Assembly: GCF_003970795.1 (NCBI RefSeq)
Contig: NZ_RWKW01000024.1
Coordinates: 1-35,936, forward strand
Reading direction: 5' to 3'
Origin: Aquibium carbonis
Lineage (GTDB): Bacteria; Pseudomonadota; Alphaproteobacteria; Rhizobiales; Rhizobiaceae
Length of the DNA: 35,936 nucleotides
In this document: piece after piece, positions 24,957 to 33,386 of the stretch
Layout: every line of letters begins with the position of its first letter
How positions within the stretch are numbered: the stretch's first letter is position 1
Notes under the pieces: model-generated
Database searches by the model: none
Seen by the model: only the letters and a program-made list of their open reading frames with translations
What the model was told of the DNA's origin: nothing
Made by a program: the position numbers and the translations under genes

Positions 24957-27602
24957 TCACGCCAGCGTGCGCTCGACGATGTCGCGCAGGTCGGGCGACA
25001 GGTTTTCGGTCGAAGCGATCCGCAGCAACGCCTCACGCGCCCGCGCCTTGCGCTTCGGCTCCAGCGAGCGCCAGGAGCGCAGGCCGGTGGCCAGGCGCGC
25101 GGCGACCTGCGGGTTGCGCTGCTCCACCTGAAGCACGATGTCGGCGAAGAAGCGGTAGCCTTCGCCATCGGCCCGGTGAAAACCGGTCTGGTTGGCGCTG
25201 GAAAACGTGCCGATCAGCGAGCGGACGCGGTTGGGGTTGGCGATCGAGAAACCCGGATGCGTCGTCAGCGTCCGCACGGTCTCGAGCGCGCCGGCGCCCG
25301 GCGCGGCGGCCTGGATCTGGAACCATTTGTCCATGACCAGCGCATCGTCGCCGAAACGCGTCTCGAAGTCGGCCAGCGCGGCCTTCGTGTCGGCCGCATC
25401 CGGATGGCGCATGACGAGCACGGAGAGGGCCGCCGATCTGTCGGTCATGTTGCCGGCGTCGCGATACTGCGCCGCCGCGCGGCCGGTCGCGCCGGGACCG
25501 GACGAGAGATAGTCGAGCAGCATGTTGCGCAACGACCGCCGGCCGGCGCTGGCGGCATCCGGCGTGAACGGCTCGCTGTCGGCCAGCTGGTCGTAGAGCG
25601 CCGCGAAGGTGTCGCCATTTGCCGCCGCGATCGCCTCGACCAGCCCGTTGCGCGCCGCCAGGATCGCGTCCGGGTCGATGTTGGCGCCGATCTCGCGGGC
25701 CACGTCGGCCTCCGAGGGCAGGGCCAGCGCCAGCGCCCGATAGGCCTCTTCGAGCCGGTCGTCGGTGGCGATGACGCCGCAGAGCTCCGGGATCTCGCGG
25801 CCATACTCGGCCTTGCGGCCGTCGCGCAGATGTTTCGACGCCTCGATGATGGCATCGCTCATCAGCCCGCCGAGCGCCTGCCAGCGCGAGAACAGGTCGC
25901 CGTCGTGCCGCGCGAGGAAGGCGCGGTCCTCGGGTTTCTCCTCGACGGATAAGGTGATCGGCGCGGAGAAACCGCGGTTGAGCGACAGGCGCGGGCGCTC
26001 CGAAATTCCGGTGAAGCGGACGTGATGCTTGCGCTTGCGCACGTGCAGAACGCCATGCTCGATGGTCGCTCCCTCGACCGATTCCCACACCATGTCGCGT
26101 CCGTCCGGCCCCACGAGGCCGAAGGCGAGCGGGATGTGCATCAGCCGCTTGCGGCTTTCGCCGGGCGTCGGCGGCGAGGACTGCTCGATGTCGAGCACGA
26201 GTTCGCCCGTCGCGGCATTGTGGCTCGCCTTGACCGAGACGTTGGGCGTGCCGGCCTGGTGATACCAGAGCGCGAACTGGGAGAGGTCGCGGCCGGATAC
26301 CTCCTCGAAAACCGTCAGGAAGTCCTCGATCGTGGCCGCATCGCCGTCATGGCGCTCGAAATAGAGATCCATGCCGGCGCGGAACGCCTCGGCGCCCAGG
26401 ATCGTGCGGATCATGCGCACGACCTCCGAGCCCTTCTCGTAGACCGTGGCGGTGTAGAAATTGTTGATCTCGCGGTAGCGGCGCGGCCGCACCGGATGGG
26501 CGAGCGGCCCCTGGTCCTCGGGGAACTGGTGCGCCTTCAGCGTGCGCACCTCGGCGATGCGCTTGACCGCCCGGGAGCGCTGGTCGGCGGAGAACTCGTG
26601 GTCGCGAAAGACCGTCAGGCCTTCCTTTAGGCAGAGCTGGAACCAGTCGCGGCAGGTGATGCGGTTGCCGGTCCAGTTGTGGAAATATTCGTGCGCGATG
26701 ATCGCCTCGATGTTGGCGAAGTCCGCGTCGGTGGCGGTCTCCTCGTCGGCCAGCACGTACTTGTCGTTGAAGATGTTGAGGCCCTTGTTCTCCATCGCGC
26801 CCATGTTGAAATCGGACACGGCGACGATGTTGAACACGTCGAGATCATATTCCAGCCCGAACACCTCCTCGTCCCATTTCATGGAGCGCTTCAGCGCGTC
26901 CATGGCATAGGCCGCGCGCGGCTCCTTGCCCTTCTCGACATGGATGCCGAGCGCGACGCGCCGGCTCGACATCGTCACGAACTCGTCCGTCACCACGCCG
27001 AGATCGCCGGCCACCAGCGCGAAGAGGTAGGAAGGCTTGGGATGCGGATCGTCCCAGACCGCGAAATGCCGCCCACCGGGCAGGTCGCCGGCTTCCACCG
27101 GATTGCCGTTCGAAAGCAGCAGCGGCGCGGTCGCCTTGTCGGCTTCCAGCCTGACGCGGTAGACCGACAGGATGTCGGGCCGGTCGAGATAGTAGGTGAT
27201 GCGGCGGAAGCCCTCCGCCTCGCATTGCGTGGTGTAGACGCCACTCGACCGGTAGAGCCCCATCAGCGCCTGGTTGGCGGAGGGATTGACGCGGGTCGTG
27301 ATCGTCAGCCGGAAGGTCGAGTCGGTGGGCAGCGCATGGATCGTCAGCCGGTCGGGCGTCGCCTCGAAGGCGTTTTCGCCCAGCGCCTCGCCGTTGAGTT
27401 CGAGCGCGACGAGGTCGAGCCCGTCGCCGTCGAGCACCAGCGGCGCGCCGGCTGCCGAATCGTCCGCCCGCTCGATGACGAGTTCCGACACGACGGTGGT
27501 CTGCTCGGGATCGAGATCGAAGGCCAGCCGCGTTTCGGGGATCCGATAGTCCGAGCGGCGATAGTCCTCCAGCCTGAAGACCTGGCCCGTATCCGTGCGC
27601 AT
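24957..27602 (-). CDS. pepN: Aminopeptidase N (M1 family)
   Basis: This 881-residue cytoplasmic zinc aminopeptidase removes N-terminal residues from peptides. The exopeptidase signature GAMEN is at residues 268-272 and the zinc site HEYFH at 304-308 (H304, E305, H308), with the third ligand in KEGLTVFRDHEFS. The N-terminal beta domain, the catalytic domain and the long helical C-terminal domain of the E. coli PepN type are all present, and the length is normal. The ATG at 27602 follows AAAGGAC; a GTG further upstream at 27647 adds a cysteine-rich tail without support. It is transcribed towards pleC, with a 168-base gap. Confidence 0.95.
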   Translation of the reverse strand: MRTDTGQVFRLEDYRRSDYRIPETRLAFDLDPEQTTVVSELVIERADDSAAGAPLVLDGDGLDLVALELNGEALGENAFEATPDRLTIHALPTDSTFRLTITTRVNPSANQALMGLYRSSGVYTTQCEAEGFRRITYYLDRPDILSVYRVRLEADKATAPLLLSNGNPVEAGDLPGGRHFAVWDDPHPKPSYLFALVAGDLGVVTDEFVTMSSRRVALGIHVEKGKEPRAAYAMDALKRSMKWDEEVFGLEYDLDVFNIVAVSDFNMGAMENKGLNIFNDKYVLADEETATDADFANIEAIIAHEYFHNWTGNRITCRDWFQLCLKEGLTVFRDHEFSADQRSRAVKRIAEVRTLKAHQFPEDQGPLAHPVRPRRYREINNFYTATVYEKGSEVVRMIRTILGAEAFRAGMDLYFERHDGDAATIEDFLTVFEEVSGRDLSQFALWYHQAGTPNVSVKASHNAATGELVLDIEQSSPPTPGESRKRLMHIPLAFGLVGPDGRDMVWESVEGATIEHGVLHVRKRKHHVRFTGISERPRLSLNRGFSAPITLSVEEKPEDRAFLARHDGDLFSRWQALGGLMSDAIIEASKHLRDGRKAEYGREIPELCGVIATDDRLEEAYRALALALPSEADVAREIGANIDPDAILAARNGLVEAIAAANGDTFAALYDQLADSEPFTPDAASAGRRSLRNMLLDYLSSGPGATGRAAAQYRDAGNMTDRSAALSVLVMRHPDAADTKAALADFETRFGDDALVMDKWFQIQAAAPGAGALETVRTLTTHPGFSIANPNRVRSLIGTFSSANQTGFHRADGEGYRFFADIVLQVEQRNPQVAARLATGLRSWRSLEPKRKARAREALLRIASTENLSPDLRDIVERTLA

Positions 27603-27747
27603 GGGCGTCCTTTCGCATGCGCCTTGGGAGGCGCATTGGCACAACAATTCGCCGGAGTTGCCCTTTACACAATTCCGACACTCGACAAAACTAGAGAGAC
27701 CCTTATCTCCCCCTTGCGTTTCCAGCTAGCACCGATCGGACGGTAAC

Positions 27748-30054
27748 ATGACGGTATTGACGCCGAAATTCGGAATGGGCGCTTCGGTCCTGCGGGTCGA
27801 AGACGCTGCCTTCATCACCGGAAAGGGACGTTATACCGACGACATCGCGCCCGAAGCGGTGCTGCATGGCTATGTGCTGCGCTCGCCGGTGGCGAACGCG
27901 ACCTTCACCATCGCCTCCGTGGAAGCGGCGAAGGCCGCGCCGGGCGTTCACCTGGTGCTGACCGGCGCCGACGTCGCCCACCTGGCCGACCTGAAGTCCG
28001 GCGCCATGCAGAAGCAGCCGGACGGCAGCCGGGCGCCGACCAAGGACATCCCGATCCTGTGCCGCGACCATGTCCGCTACGTGGGCGACGCCGTGGCCTT
28101 CGTGGTGGCCGACACCCGCGCGCTGGCGCAGGATGCCGCCGAACTGATCGAGGTCGACTACGACAGCGAGGAGGCGATCGCCGAGACGGCGCGCGCGCTC
28201 GACCCGGACGCGCCGCTGGTCTGGCCGGACACCGGTTCCAACAAGGCCTTTCTCTACGAGCTGGGCGAGAAGGCCAGGGCCGAGGCGGCGTTCGCGAAGG
28301 CGACGAAGATCGCCACGGTCGAGTTCCACAACAACCGCCTCGTCTGCAACTACATGGAGCCGCGGGCCGCGATCGGCGAGTGGCGCGCCGACGAGAACCG
28401 CTTCCGGCTGACCACCGGCTCGCAGGGCGTGCATTCCATGCAGCGCATCGTTGCCGGCGTGATGGGCGTCGAGCCTGGCAAGCTGCACGTGGTGACGCCC
28501 GACGTCGGCGGCGGCTTCGGCCCCAAGACCTTCGTCTATCGCGAGTATCCGCTGGTGCTGGAGGCCGCAAGGCAGCTCGGCCGCCCGGTCAAGTGGACCG
28601 GCGACCGCACCGAGCACTTCCTGACCGACGCCCAGGGCCGCGACAACGCCGTCGAGGCCGAGATGGCCATGGACGACGAGGGCCGCTTCCTGGCGCTGCG
28701 CGTGAAGCTGGTCGCCAATCTGGGCGCCTACATCTCGCAATACGGCCCGTTCATCCCCTTCGTGGGCGCCACCATGTCGACCGGGGTCTATGACATCCAG
28801 GCGCTCGACGTGTCGATCACCGGGGTCTACACCAACACCTGCCCGGTCGATGCCTATCGCGGCGCCGGGCGACCGGAAGCGGCACTCCTGCTGGAAAAGC
28901 TGGTCGACGAAGCCGCCCGCGTGATCGGCATCGGTCCGGACGAGATCCGCCGCCGCAATTTCATCCGTCCGGAGCAGTTCCCCTACACCACCCCGACCGG
29001 CCGCATGTACGACGTCGGCGAGTTCGCCGGCCACATGGATCTGGCGCTCGAGCGCGCCGGCTGGACCGGTTTCGAGGCCCGTCGCGCCGAGGCGGCGGCG
29101 CGCGGCCGGCTGCGCGGAATCGGTCTCGCCACCTACATCGAGGCCTGCGCCTTCGCCGGTTCGGAGCCAGCGCATGTGCGGCTCGAAGGCGACGGCACGG
29201 TGACGGTGTTCATCGGCACGCAGTCGAACGGACAGGGCCATGCCACGGCCTATGCGCAGTTCGTGTCCGAAAAGCTGAACCTGCCGATCAGCCAGATCCG
29301 GGTTCGCCAGGGCGACACGGACGAACTGGCCAAGGGCGGCGGAACCGGCGGCTCGCGCTCGATCCCGCTCGGCGGCGTCTCGGCCGCCCGTGCCGGCGAG
29401 GATCTCGCCGCCAAGATCCGCAAGATGGCCGCCGACGAACTGGAAGCGTCGGCCGCCGACATCGAGCTGATCGACGGCACGGCGCGCATCGTCGGCACCG
29501 ACCGCTCGCTCGACTTCGCCTCCATCGCCAAGGCGGCGAAGAACCCCGACGACCTGAAGGGGTTTGGCGAGTTCGTCCAGAACGAGGCCACCTATCCGAA
29601 CGGCACCCATGTCTGCGAGGTCGAGATCGACCCCGAGACCGGCCACACCGAGGTCGTCGCCTACACGATCGTCGACGATTTCGGCGCGACCGTGAATCCG
29701 ATCCTGCTGGCCGGCCAGGTGCATGGCGGCATCGCGCAGGGCATCGGCCAGGCGCTGAGCGAGAACACGGTCTACGGCGCCGACGGGCAGTTGATCTCCG
29801 CAAGCTTCATGGACTACGCCATGCCGCGCGCCGAGGACTTCCCGGAATTCCGCTTCGAGACCCGCAACGTTCCGTCGACCACCAATGCGCTCGGCATCAA
29901 GGGCGCGGGCGAAGCCGGCACGATCGGCGGCACGCCCGCCGCACTCAATGCGGTGACGGACGCGCTGTGGCGTGCGCACGGCATCCGCCACATCGAGATG
30001 CCGGCCACGCCGATGCGCATCTGGCAGGCGATCAGGGACGCTGCCGCACAGTGA
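27748..30054 (+). CDS. Orphan molybdopterin-binding large subunit, xanthine/CO dehydrogenase family
   Basis: This 768-residue protein is of the xanthine oxidase superfamily (CoxL/XdhB-like). The N-terminal a/b hammerhead domain covers about residues 20-130. The molybdopterin-binding domain has GGGFGPKTF, the active-site loop AYRGAGR (369-375), IGTQSNGQGHATAYAQ and the C-terminal GIKGAGEAGTIGG with the catalytic glutamate E722. The loop AYRGAGR, not AYRCSFR, marks it as form II, not a proven CO dehydrogenase. These enzymes need a 2Fe-2S small subunit and an FAD medium subunit, but neither gene is adjacent. It may borrow partners encoded elsewhere or use another electron acceptor. It oxidatively hydroxylates an aldehyde or heterocycle of unknown identity. 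The next gene, an exporter, overlaps it by four bases. Confidence 0.87.
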   Translation: MTVLTPKFGMGASVLRVEDAAFITGKGRYTDDIAPEAVLHGYVLRSPVANATFTIASVEAAKAAPGVHLVLTGADVAHLADLKSGAMQKQPDGSRAPTKDIPILCRDHVRYVGDAVAFVVADTRALAQDAAELIEVDYDSEEAIAETARALDPDAPLVWPDTGSNKAFLYELGEKARAEAAFAKATKIATVEFHNNRLVCNYMEPRAAIGEWRADENRFRLTTGSQGVHSMQRIVAGVMGVEPGKLHVVTPDVGGGFGPKTFVYREYPLVLEAARQLGRPVKWTGDRTEHFLTDAQGRDNAVEAEMAMDDEGRFLALRVKLVANLGAYISQYGPFIPFVGATMSTGVYDIQALDVSITGVYTNTCPVDAYRGAGRPEAALLLEKLVDEAARVIGIGPDEIRRRNFIRPEQFPYTTPTGRMYDVGEFAGHMDLALERAGWTGFEARRAEAAARGRLRGIGLATYIEACAFAGSEPAHVRLEGDGTVTVFIGTQSNGQGHATAYAQFVSEKLNLPISQIRVRQGDTDELAKGGGTGGSRSIPLGGVSAARAGEDLAAKIRKMAADELEASAADIELIDGTARIVGTDRSLDFASIAKAAKNPDDLKGFGEFVQNEATYPNGTHVCEVEIDPETGHTEVVAYTIVDDFGATVNPILLAGQVHGGIAQGIGQALSENTVYGADGQLISASFMDYAMPRAEDFPEFRFETRNVPSTTNALGIKGAGEAGTIGGTPAALNAVTDALWRAHGIRHIEMPATPMRIWQAIRDAAAQ

Positions 30055-30998
30055 CCCTGGCCGACGCGCCTGAACGCAGGCCACTCGTCGGCATTGCCCT
30101 CAAGATCTGCTCCGTCATCGCCTTCGTGGCGATGTCGGCGCTGATCAAGGCGGCCGGCGAGGTCTTTACCGGGCAGGTGGTGTTCTTCCGCTCGCTCTTC
30201 GCCATCATCCCCGTGGTTCTGGTGATGACCTGGCGGCGCGAACTGCGCACGGCCTTCTACACGAAGCGGCCGGTGAGCCACATTCTGCGCGGCCTGGTCG
30301 GCGTCGCCTCGATGGGGCTCGGCTTCTTCGCTCTGACACGGCTGCCGCTGCCCGAATGGGTCGCCATCAACTACGCCCAGCCGCTGATCGTGGTCGTCTT
30401 CTCGGCGATCTTCCTCGGCGAGACGGTGCGCATATTCCGGTGGACGGCAGTGGCGGTCGGCTTCGTCGGCGTCGTCATCGTGTCGTGGCCGAAACTGACG
30501 CTGATCACGTCGGGCGCCGACCTGGGGCAGGGCGAGGCGGTCGGCGTGGTGGCGGTGCTGGCCGCGGCCGCGATCTCGGCCGTCGCCATGCTGCTGGTGC
30601 GCCGTCTGGTGCTGACGGAACAATCCGCCACGATCGTCTTCTGGTTCTCCGCGACCTCCACCGTCGCGGGCCTCGCCACGCTGCCCTTCGGCTGGTCGCC
30701 GATCGATGCCACGCAGGCTGTGATCCTGATCGCGGCCGGGCTGTGCGGCGGCGTCGGCCAGATTCTGATGACTGAAAGCTATCGCCACGCCGACATGTCC
30801 ACCATCGCGCCGTTCGAATACACCTCGATGATCCTGGCCATCATCATCGGCTACGTGATCTTCGCCGAGGTGCCGACGATCTACACGCTGGTCGGCGGCA
30901 CGGTGGTGGTCGGCGCCGGGCTGTTCATCATCTGGCGCGAGCAGCGGCTCGGCCTCCAGCGCGCCCAGGCCCGCAAGGTCAGCCCGCCGCAGGGCTAG
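30051..30998 (+). CDS. EamA-family (DMT) transporter
   Basis: This 315-residue inner-membrane protein has ten predicted helices in two EamA repeats (about residues 15-145 and 160-298). Repeat landmarks include FVAMSALIKAAGE, LPEWVAINYAQPL and IAPFEYTSMILAIIIGYVIFAEVP. The GTG start at 30051 overlaps the upstream stop (GTGA), so it is translationally coupled to the molybdenum enzyme subunit. Members of this superfamily export amino acids, purines or other metabolites, so it could move the substrate or product of that enzyme. Its end overlaps the converging regulator gene by 20 bases. Confidence 0.88.
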   Translation: MTLADAPERRPLVGIALKICSVIAFVAMSALIKAAGEVFTGQVVFFRSLFAIIPVVLVMTWRRELRTAFYTKRPVSHILRGLVGVASMGLGFFALTRLPLPEWVAINYAQPLIVVVFSAIFLGETVRIFRWTAVAVGFVGVVIVSWPKLTLITSGADLGQGEAVGVVAVLAAAAISAVAMLLVRRLVLTEQSATIVFWFSATSTVAGLATLPFGWSPIDATQAVILIAAGLCGGVGQILMTESYRHADMSTIAPFEYTSMILAIIIGYVIFAEVPTIYTLVGGTVVVGAGLFIIWREQRLGLQRAQARKVSPPQG

Positions 30999-31821
30999 CC
31001 GGTGCGGCGCGCCGCCGCAGCCAGGCGGCGGTCCCGGCGTCGGCGGCAAAGAAGGTCTCGACCGCCAGCTCCGACAGCGTCACGTCGAGCGGAGTCCCGA
31101 AGACCGTGATCGTGGTGATGAAGGACAGCACCTCGCCGCCGAGCCTGATCCGCAGCGGCACCGCGATGGCCGAGGGGTCGGGGACGGCCGCCGGGCGCCT
31201 GCGCGGCGGCACGGGATAGGCCCGCAGTTCCTCGACCAACGCCGCCAGCCGGGGATCGGAGACGTTCTGCGTGATGCGGCCGAGCCGCTCCATGAGATGG
31301 TCGCGCCAGTCGGCGAGATCGAGGATGTGCGGCGCAAGCCCGCCCGGATGCAGCGACAGCCGCAGCACGTTGACCGGCGGCGAAAGCAGCGTCGGATCCG
31401 CCACCGCTTCGAGGAACGGCGCCATCGCCGCGTTGGCCAGCAGCAGGTTCCATGCCCGGTCGACCGCGATGGCCGGGTTGGGCTCATGCCCTTTCAGCAC
31501 GAGTTCGACCGCCTTCAGCGCCGGCGCCAGCGGGGCGTCGTCGAGCCGCCGCTCGGCATAGCCGGGCGCGAAGCCGGCCGCGAGCAGCAGCCGGTTGCGT
31601 TCGCGCAGCGGCACGTCCAGCCGCTCGGCCAGGTGCAGCACCATCTCGCGCGAGGGCCGCGACCGGCCGCTTTCGACGAAGCTCAGATGGCGCTGCGAAA
31701 CCTCGGCCTCGAGCGCCAGGTCGAGCTGGCTCATGCGGCGGCGCATGCGCCATTCGCGCAGCAACGATCCGGCGGTCGGCGGGGCGGAGGGGGACGGGTC
31801 GGGCGCGGCGGTCGTGTTCAT
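30979..31821 (-). CDS. XRE-family regulator with MmyB-like ligand domain
   Basis: This 280-residue protein has an N-terminal helix-turn-helix (about residues 18-77: LLREWRMRRRMSQLDLALEA, SQRHLSFVESGRSRPSREMV). An MmyB-type ligand-binding domain related to PAS follows (about 95-265: VDRAWNLLLANAAMAPFL, LRLSLHPGGLAPHI and FITTITVFGTPLDVTLSELA). Proteins of this design often repress a divergent gene and bind a lipid or small hydrophobic ligand. The start ATG 31821 leaves a proline/alanine-rich 16-residue lead. A perfect palindrome (31856-31872) lies 35 bases upstream and is its probable operator. Its target is likely the divergent membrane protein gene and itself. Confidence 0.87.
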   Translation of the reverse strand: MNTTAAPDPSPSAPPTAGSLLREWRMRRRMSQLDLALEAEVSQRHLSFVESGRSRPSREMVLHLAERLDVPLRERNRLLLAAGFAPGYAERRLDDAPLAPALKAVELVLKGHEPNPAIAVDRAWNLLLANAAMAPFLEAVADPTLLSPPVNVLRLSLHPGGLAPHILDLADWRDHLMERLGRITQNVSDPRLAALVEELRAYPVPPRRRPAAVPDPSAIAVPLRIRLGGEVLSFITTITVFGTPLDVTLSELAVETFFAADAGTAAWLRRRAAPASPAAG

Positions 31822-31855
31822 GGCGCCAGGATAGCCAAGACGGGCACGGGTTCCC

Positions 31856-31872
31856 ATTACCTGCCGGGTAAT
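31856..31872. promoter_or_regulatory. ATTACC-N5-GGTAAT palindrome, probable XRE operator
   Basis: A perfect 6-5-6 inverted repeat with spacer TGCCG lies in the 136-base gap between the divergent XRE regulator (35 bases away) and the small membrane protein gene (85 bases away). Size and symmetry fit a dimeric helix-turn-helix repressor. It is the only such repeat noticed in this gap. Confidence 0.65.
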
Positions 31873-31957
31873 CGCGCGACCGTCGGAGGCGCGCCATGGT
31901 CCGGCAGGCCGGGGGAGGGATGCGTCCCGCCGGTCTCGCCAACAAGGAGACACCACC

Positions 31958-32359
31958 ATGACCGTCACCGTCACGCCCTTCCTGCGCAACGCGCTGCTGC
32001 TCGACGCGGTCGGCAGCGCCGCCGTCGGCCTTCTGCTCGTCGCGATGCCGACCTATCTGGCCGGCCTGTTCCTTCTGCCGCGAACCCTGTTGCTCGTCGT
32101 CGGGGTCGGAATCTTCGGCTGGGTGGCGCTGCTCGTCGTCGCGGCGCGCCGGCCAAGCCTGCCGGCCGCCATGGCCTGGGCCTTCGTTGTCGGCAATGCC
32201 GGTTACGTGGCGGCGAGCTTCGGCATCCTGCTCCTCGGGCTCGTCCAGCCGAACACGCTCGGCGCGCTGTTCGTCGTGGCGCAGGCGCTGGCGGTGGCCT
32301 TGTTCACGCTGCTGCAATGGCTGGCGATCCGCGCGCAACCCGCGATGGCGTCGAGCTGA
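31958..32359 (+). CDS. Small four-helix membrane protein, function unknown
   Basis: This 133-residue protein has four hydrophobic helices (about residues 8-29, 38-62, 70-95 and 101-126) and short loops. No catalytic motif is visible. AAGGAGA (31944-31950) is at a good distance from ATG 31958. It is divergent from the XRE/MmyB-type regulator with a shared palindrome and is therefore its probable target. Its design resembles small DoxX-like or uncharacterised integral membrane proteins found next to such regulators in rhizobia. A role in handling a membrane-active compound is a guess based only on that pairing. Confidence 0.75.
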   Translation: MTVTVTPFLRNALLLDAVGSAAVGLLLVAMPTYLAGLFLLPRTLLLVVGVGIFGWVALLVVAARRPSLPAAMAWAFVVGNAGYVAASFGILLLGLVQPNTLGALFVVAQALAVALFTLLQWLAIRAQPAMASS

Positions 32360-32437
32360 AAATTGACTCGTGCCACCGCAGAAGCATGTAGTTTCCACGA
32401 AATCGACTTTCGCGATCCGGGGAAACAGCAGGCGGAA

Positions 32438-33172
32438 ATGGCATCGAAACAGTTCATGCCGGCGCAGACCAACACGGCTCTGTACGGTCAGCTTCACGCC
32501 CTTGGCCATTCGCCGGCCGACATCCTGCGGGTGCAGGAGGCCTACCGGCTGGCGCTGCGGCTGTTCAACGGCCGGTATCGCAAGACGGAGCGCGCCTTCA
32601 TCTGCCACGCGGTGGGGGCCGCATCCTCGGTGGCTCATTTCGAGCGCGACGTCGATGTCGTCATCGCCGGCATGCTGCATGCGGCCTATGACAGCGGCCA
32701 GTTCCCCGACGGCCGCTTCGGCAAGGCGAGCGAGCCCCATCGCACGCTGGTCCGGTCCGTCGTCGGCGAGCGGGCGGAAAGCCTCGTCTTCCGCTATCCG
32801 ACGCTCGATTTCGACACGGGCGGACCCGAACGCCTCGCCGCGGGACCGCTTCCCGCCGGCATGGAAGACATCCTGTTCATGGCGCTGGCGCACGAGATCG
32901 ACGATCTGGCGGATATCGGGCTCGCCATCGCCCCGAAATACGGCGAATCGATCGCATCACGCCTGGAAGCCTGCGTGTCTCTGGCCCGTCGCATCGGCCG
33001 GGAAGAGCTCGCCGATACGCTCGCGGCGCAGGCCTCGCTCTATGGTGACACGCAGTGGGCCACCGCGCTGCGGTCGGAACGGACCCACGGCTTCCGCATC
33101 GCGCCCAGTCTCGGCGCGTATCTCCGGTTGCGTCGGGCGCGTCGCAAGGGCCAGTCCGCCGAGGTGTTCTGA
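32438..33172 (+). CDS. Uncharacterised helical protein with HD-like pattern
   Basis: This protein of 244 residues (from ATG 32438) is mainly alpha-helical and soluble, with no signal peptide. Conserved-looking histidines occur in FICHAVG (H57), SVAHFERD (H67), IAGMLHAAYDSGQF (H81) and ALAHEIDDLADIG (H152). The spacing H, then GMLH, then a late HE-DD recalls HD-type metal-dependent phosphohydrolases and the DUF6817 group, but the classical HD pair is absent (H81 is followed by A), so activity cannot be assumed. A TTG at 32363 would add 25 residues. The start is uncertain because GGCGG lies only two bases before ATG 32438. It is upstream of two glycosyltransferase genes and could serve the same surface-glycan function. 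Confidence 0.7.
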   Translation: MASKQFMPAQTNTALYGQLHALGHSPADILRVQEAYRLALRLFNGRYRKTERAFICHAVGAASSVAHFERDVDVVIAGMLHAAYDSGQFPDGRFGKASEPHRTLVRSVVGERAESLVFRYPTLDFDTGGPERLAAGPLPAGMEDILFMALAHEIDDLADIGLAIAPKYGESIASRLEACVSLARRIGREELADTLAAQASLYGDTQWATALRSERTHGFRIAPSLGAYLRLRRARRKGQSAEVF

Positions 33173-33386
33173 CGTCGGGCTGACGCGGCTGACCGGTCGG
33201 CCTCAACGTGACATTTTTCATTGCGGTTTTCGATCCGGCGGTCGATGACGCCGAGGCCTATCAACGGTGTGGAACACGGGGTCATGAACGAGTTTTCGGT
33301 GCGGGCGACGAGCAGATCGATCCGCGGGCGAGCCGGGCGCGGGCGCCCTTTCGCAGGCCCGCGCACGATGCAACGCCAGCATCGTC

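Noticed and set aside
27703-30084. A 793-codon minus-strand open frame opposite the molybdenum enzyme gene
   Set aside because: It mirrors the codon pattern of the real gene and contains no motif of its own.
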